Assembly (NCBI GenBank): GCA_947474485.1
Contig: CANJJP010000080.1
Coordinates: forward strand, 1-7,099
Reading direction: 5' to 3'
Length of the DNA: 7,099 bases
From: Bacteroidota bacterium
GTDB taxonomy: Bacteria > Bacteroidota > Bacteroidia > B-17B0 > Aurantibacillaceae
Positions within the stretch are counted from its first letter, which is position 1. Each line of letters opens with the position of its first letter. Shown here piece after piece: positions 4,546 through 7,099 of this stretch. The notes beneath the pieces were generated by a model. The model did not search any database. It was not told the origin of the DNA and saw only the letters and a program-made list of their open reading frames with translations. Made by a program: the position numbers and the translations under genes.

Positions 4546-7099
4546 TTAATTTAAAATAACTAATTTTTCTATCTTCTCAGCGGATATTCCAGTTGAGGAT
4601 CTAATTTTAACTTTATAAATGTAAACTCCTCTCCCAATCTTGTCGCCAAAATCATCTTTGCCGTCCCAATCTACACCATCAATTCTAAAACCTTGATTTT
4701 GAACATCCTGATTTATAGTTTTTATCAGTTTTCCCGAAATGCTGAAAATTTGAATACTTAGGTCTAAAGGCACACAACACTGATTATGTTCAACAAAAAA
4801 CTTTGTACTTGTTGTAAATGGATTGGGATAATTTAACACTTGCTTTAAAGCCATTTCTGCAGAAGAAGCTACAATAAATTCGGTACTTGCTGTGCTCGAG
4901 TTATTTTGAACATCCCAAACCTTTACATCTAATGTATGATTTCCTTCATTTAAATCAGAAAGTGGATAATATATTTTACCTGTTTTATAATTATTTATAT
5001 CCGCTTCATAAAAATCATTTAATACCAGAGGATTTGTATTGTCGCCATCTAGTATTGCTGTAGCGTCGTGCCCAATGCCACTCCCAACAGTATTAACTCC
5101 GCTTGAATCTAATAATTTCATAAAAATTTTAGGGTTCTCATTAGTTGTACCACCAACAACAAAGCTTTCATCATTCATATACAAATTAATTTGCGGCCCT
5201 ACATTATCAACAATTGGATTTGGATCTGACCCGCCAATGATAACATCGTCATAATAGCCAGCAGCATCAATTGAACCATTGTGAGCATAATAACTCAATT
5301 TTCCTTTTCCAAATTGGTAATTAATATCCTTTGGTACAATAAAAGTAAATTCAAAATCACCATTCACTACACTTGCTTTTCCCTTATACAATATGTTTTT
5401 TTGAACACTAAAACTAATCATTGCCGATGGGCCTAAATCATTTCCTAATGTTGATTGTTGACTAGGCTTATCAAATATTGTTGGGAAAACAATACCATTA
5501 AAGTTGGTTAGTTTATTCGCGTTTTTATCACCCACATAACCTTTTATTGTAATTCTTGACAACGCTTTCAATGTATCGGTACCTGATACAGAAACTGGCT
5601 TATTATTTATTTCCGTTGTGTAAATTCTTTGCTTAGGATAAGCTAAAGTAACCGCAGGATCACCTAACAAACAAAAGTGAGTATAACTGCGATTAGACCC
5701 TTGTTTTGTTAATCGAATTATATCTCCAGTACGAGGATACCAGCCGTTTATTTGATTTAATGCCGAACTAAAAAAAGCAGGCCCTAGTGCATTAGCATCA
5801 CTACTATAAGCAATACGAGTTGTAGTAAACAAACAAATACCGCCGCCTTGAGAGTTTAACAAAACTAATTCTCCACATGATGTTCGGGCTGGGTCATCGA
5901 ATCTACTGAACTCACATGTTGCTGTAACAAACATTGGTAATCCATTTAAGTTTTTCCATGCATTAACAATATTGATATCAATAACTCCCTCTCCAGTTAA
6001 TTGAAGCTCACCACCATGTCCCGAATAATTAAGTATTAATGTTCCTTTTTGAATCCTTCTATTTAAATCTGCCTCAGCATCAGGATATTTTTGTCCACCA
6101 GCTGTCGCATATTGCTGATATGCATCCAAATATATTTTATCGATATTAAAAGTAGGGTCTGTGTTTTTTATTTGAGTAGCAAAATCTTCATTATGTCCAT
6201 TAACAAAAACAGTTTCCCAGCCTGCCTCAGCATCATCCGACATCAATGTAATCCAATTTCTCCAATCGCCAAATGTATTGTAAACATTATTATCGCAAGG
6301 GTTTTGTTCTCCAGTAATATTTCCTTGTTGAAGGTAATAGTGCCTAACTTTTTCAACCATTGCATTTGCTTCATCAATAGTTTTTACAGGCAATCGCCCT
6401 ATTCCAATATCAACCATATCAACACCAATACCATTTCCTTCCGTATCATCTAAAAAACCATAATAATCATCAACTACCTTTGAAGCAGTTAAAGCGATAG
6501 AATTATAACTTTGATAGGTTGGAATAAAATTAGTGTTTGAAGAAATATTTGTATTCAAATTATTATAAGAACCATCGCCAAATAACAATAAATATCTTGG
6601 CTTTTTAACTGAGCGTTTGTAAATCATTCGCACAAACTCACGCAGTGCTGTAATATCTTGCACCCCTGAAGAAAACTCATTATATATTTCTTGTGGTGTT
6701 GCAATTACATAAGATAAGGTGTCGTATAGCTGATGTAATTGAGCTAATGCCAATGCTTGCGATTTAAAATTTGGGTGTGTTATTATGATATAATCTATAT
6801 CACCTGTAATACTATGTAAATCTTGATTTTCGATTTTACCACATTTAATTGGCACAATAACATTACTACTTCTAAATGCAACAAATTCTTTTAAAGTATC
6901 TGTTTCAACAACAAAACTTATTTGATTAGAATTAAAATTCACTAAATGATTTTGCACGTTTAAATGGTCGGTAACATCCCAAACATTTAATAAAGAAGTT
7001 GAAGTAATTTCAAACTTAGTCTTTCTTCCAGACTGGAAACTTCTTGAATCTCTAAATGATAGCAGCTCATTTGAAAAAATCAAATTTCTTCTAACATTC
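4546..7099 (-). CDS. porU: Type IX secretion sortase PorU, partial (5' end beyond window)
   Basis: The frame is open to the right edge and covers about 850 residues; PorU proteins are usually around 1,100-1,300, so the signal peptide and N-terminal region are missing. PorU is a gingipain-like (family C25) surface transpeptidase that removes the cargo CTD and joins cargo to anionic LPS, in a complex with PorV, PorQ and PorZ. The C25 domain runs from about 6800 to 5650: YIIITHPNF, LLLFGDGSYN, VDDYYGFLDD, DIGIGRLP, then NYSGHGGE with the catalytic His codon at 6016-6018, TATCEFSRFDDPART with the catalytic Cys codon at 5914-5916, and CLLGDPAV near the end. His and Cys are 34 residues apart, as expected. 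Beta-rich Ig-like regions follow (about 5650-4840). A CTD-like module (LNYPNPF, SGKLIKTI, RGVYIYKV, about 4836-4549) closes the protein; the family keeps this domain for anchoring rather than cleaving it. The first start-like codon visible (TTG at 7081-7083) is internal, not the true start. Confidence 0.95.
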   Translation of the reverse strand, partial: NVRRNLIFSNELLSFRDSRSFQSGRKTKFEITSTSLLNVWDVTDHLNVQNHLVNFNSNQISFVVETDTLKEFVAFRSSNVIVPIKCGKIENQDLHSITGDIDYIIITHPNFKSQALALAQLHQLYDTLSYVIATPQEIYNEFSSGVQDITALREFVRMIYKRSVKKPRYLLLFGDGSYNNLNTNISSNTNFIPTYQSYNSIALTASKVVDDYYGFLDDTEGNGIGVDMVDIGIGRLPVKTIDEANAMVEKVRHYYLQQGNITGEQNPCDNNVYNTFGDWRNWITLMSDDAEAGWETVFVNGHNEDFATQIKNTDPTFNIDKIYLDAYQQYATAGGQKYPDAEADLNRRIQKGTLILNYSGHGGELQLTGEGVIDINIVNAWKNLNGLPMFVTATCEFSRFDDPARTSCGELVLLNSQGGGICLFTTTRIAYSSDANALGPAFFSSALNQINGWYPRTGDIIRLTKQGSNRSYTHFCLLGDPAVTLAYPKQRIYTTEINNKPVSVSGTDTLKALSRITIKGYVGDKNANKLTNFNGIVFPTIFDKPSQQSTLGNDLGPSAMISFSVQKNILYKGKASVVNGDFEFTFIVPKDINYQFGKGKLSYYAHNGSIDAAGYYDDVIIGGSDPNPIVDNVGPQINLYMNDESFVVGGTTNENPKIFMKLLDSSGVNTVGSGIGHDATAILDGDNTNPLVLNDFYEADINNYKTGKIYYPLSDLNEGNHTLDVKVWDVQNNSSTASTEFIVASSAEMALKQVLNYPNPFTTSTKFFVEHNQCCVPLDLSIQIFSISGKLIKTINQDVQNQGFRIDGVDWDGKDDFGDKIGRGVYIYKVKIRSSTGISAEKIEKLVILN

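Noticed and set aside
5039..5254. A 71-codon plus-strand open frame
   Set aside because: It is antisense inside porU, whose reading frame is strongly supported by family motifs; the product matches nothing recognisable.
6091..6453. A 120-codon plus-strand open frame
   Set aside because: It is antisense inside the conserved C25 domain of porU; its Ile/Ser-rich product is typical of a shadow frame in AT-rich DNA.
7081..7083. TTG as the start codon of a complete 845-residue PorU
   Set aside because: The frame stays open to the window edge, the usual PorU N-terminal region and signal peptide are absent, and the following residues are not a signal sequence, so the gene is cut by the edge.

Overview
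The window is AT-rich DNA from a member of the Bacteroidota. The evidence is protein families found only in that phylum (PorU, PorV and the type IX secretion C-terminal sorting domain), candidate TAnnTTTG -7 promoter boxes, and start codons without Shine-Dalgarno sites. The type of PorU and PorV suggests a Flavobacteriales-like or related environmental lineage, but genus cannot be read from the sequence. Every gene recognised lies on the minus strand, so transcription runs from high to low coordinates.

Layout in transcription order. From the right edge to 4546 is the C-terminal two thirds or so of porU, the gingipain-like (family C25) sortase of the type IX secretion system (T9SS). Its 5' end is outside the window; its catalytic His and Cys are intact. 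A short gap follows, then porV (3253-4509), the outer-membrane beta-barrel that shuttles cargo to PorU; the two are probably co-transcribed. A 171-base intergenic region holds a weak hairpin after porV and a candidate promoter for the next gene. At 1096-3081 is a 661-residue multidomain secreted protein: signal peptide, Omp28-related thioredoxin-like domain with a CxxC motif, Ig-like domain, jelly-roll (choice-of-anchor J / cleaved-adhesin type) domain, and a type A T9SS sorting domain. It ends in a clear intrinsic terminator (1014-1050). After a 315-base intergenic region, a close paralogue begins at 780 and runs off the left edge.

The contents form a functional unit on paper: PorU and PorV are the sorting and attachment machinery, and the full-length protein beside them carries the signal that machinery recognises. 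The truncated paralogue is expected to carry it too, but its C-terminus is not visible. The most notable points are the tandem duplication of the Omp28-like gene, which seems to include its promoter and leader, the altered CxxC dipeptide between copies, and the apparent absence of the cdd gene that follows porV in Flavobacterium. No RNA gene, mobile element, CRISPR array or wholly new system was seen.
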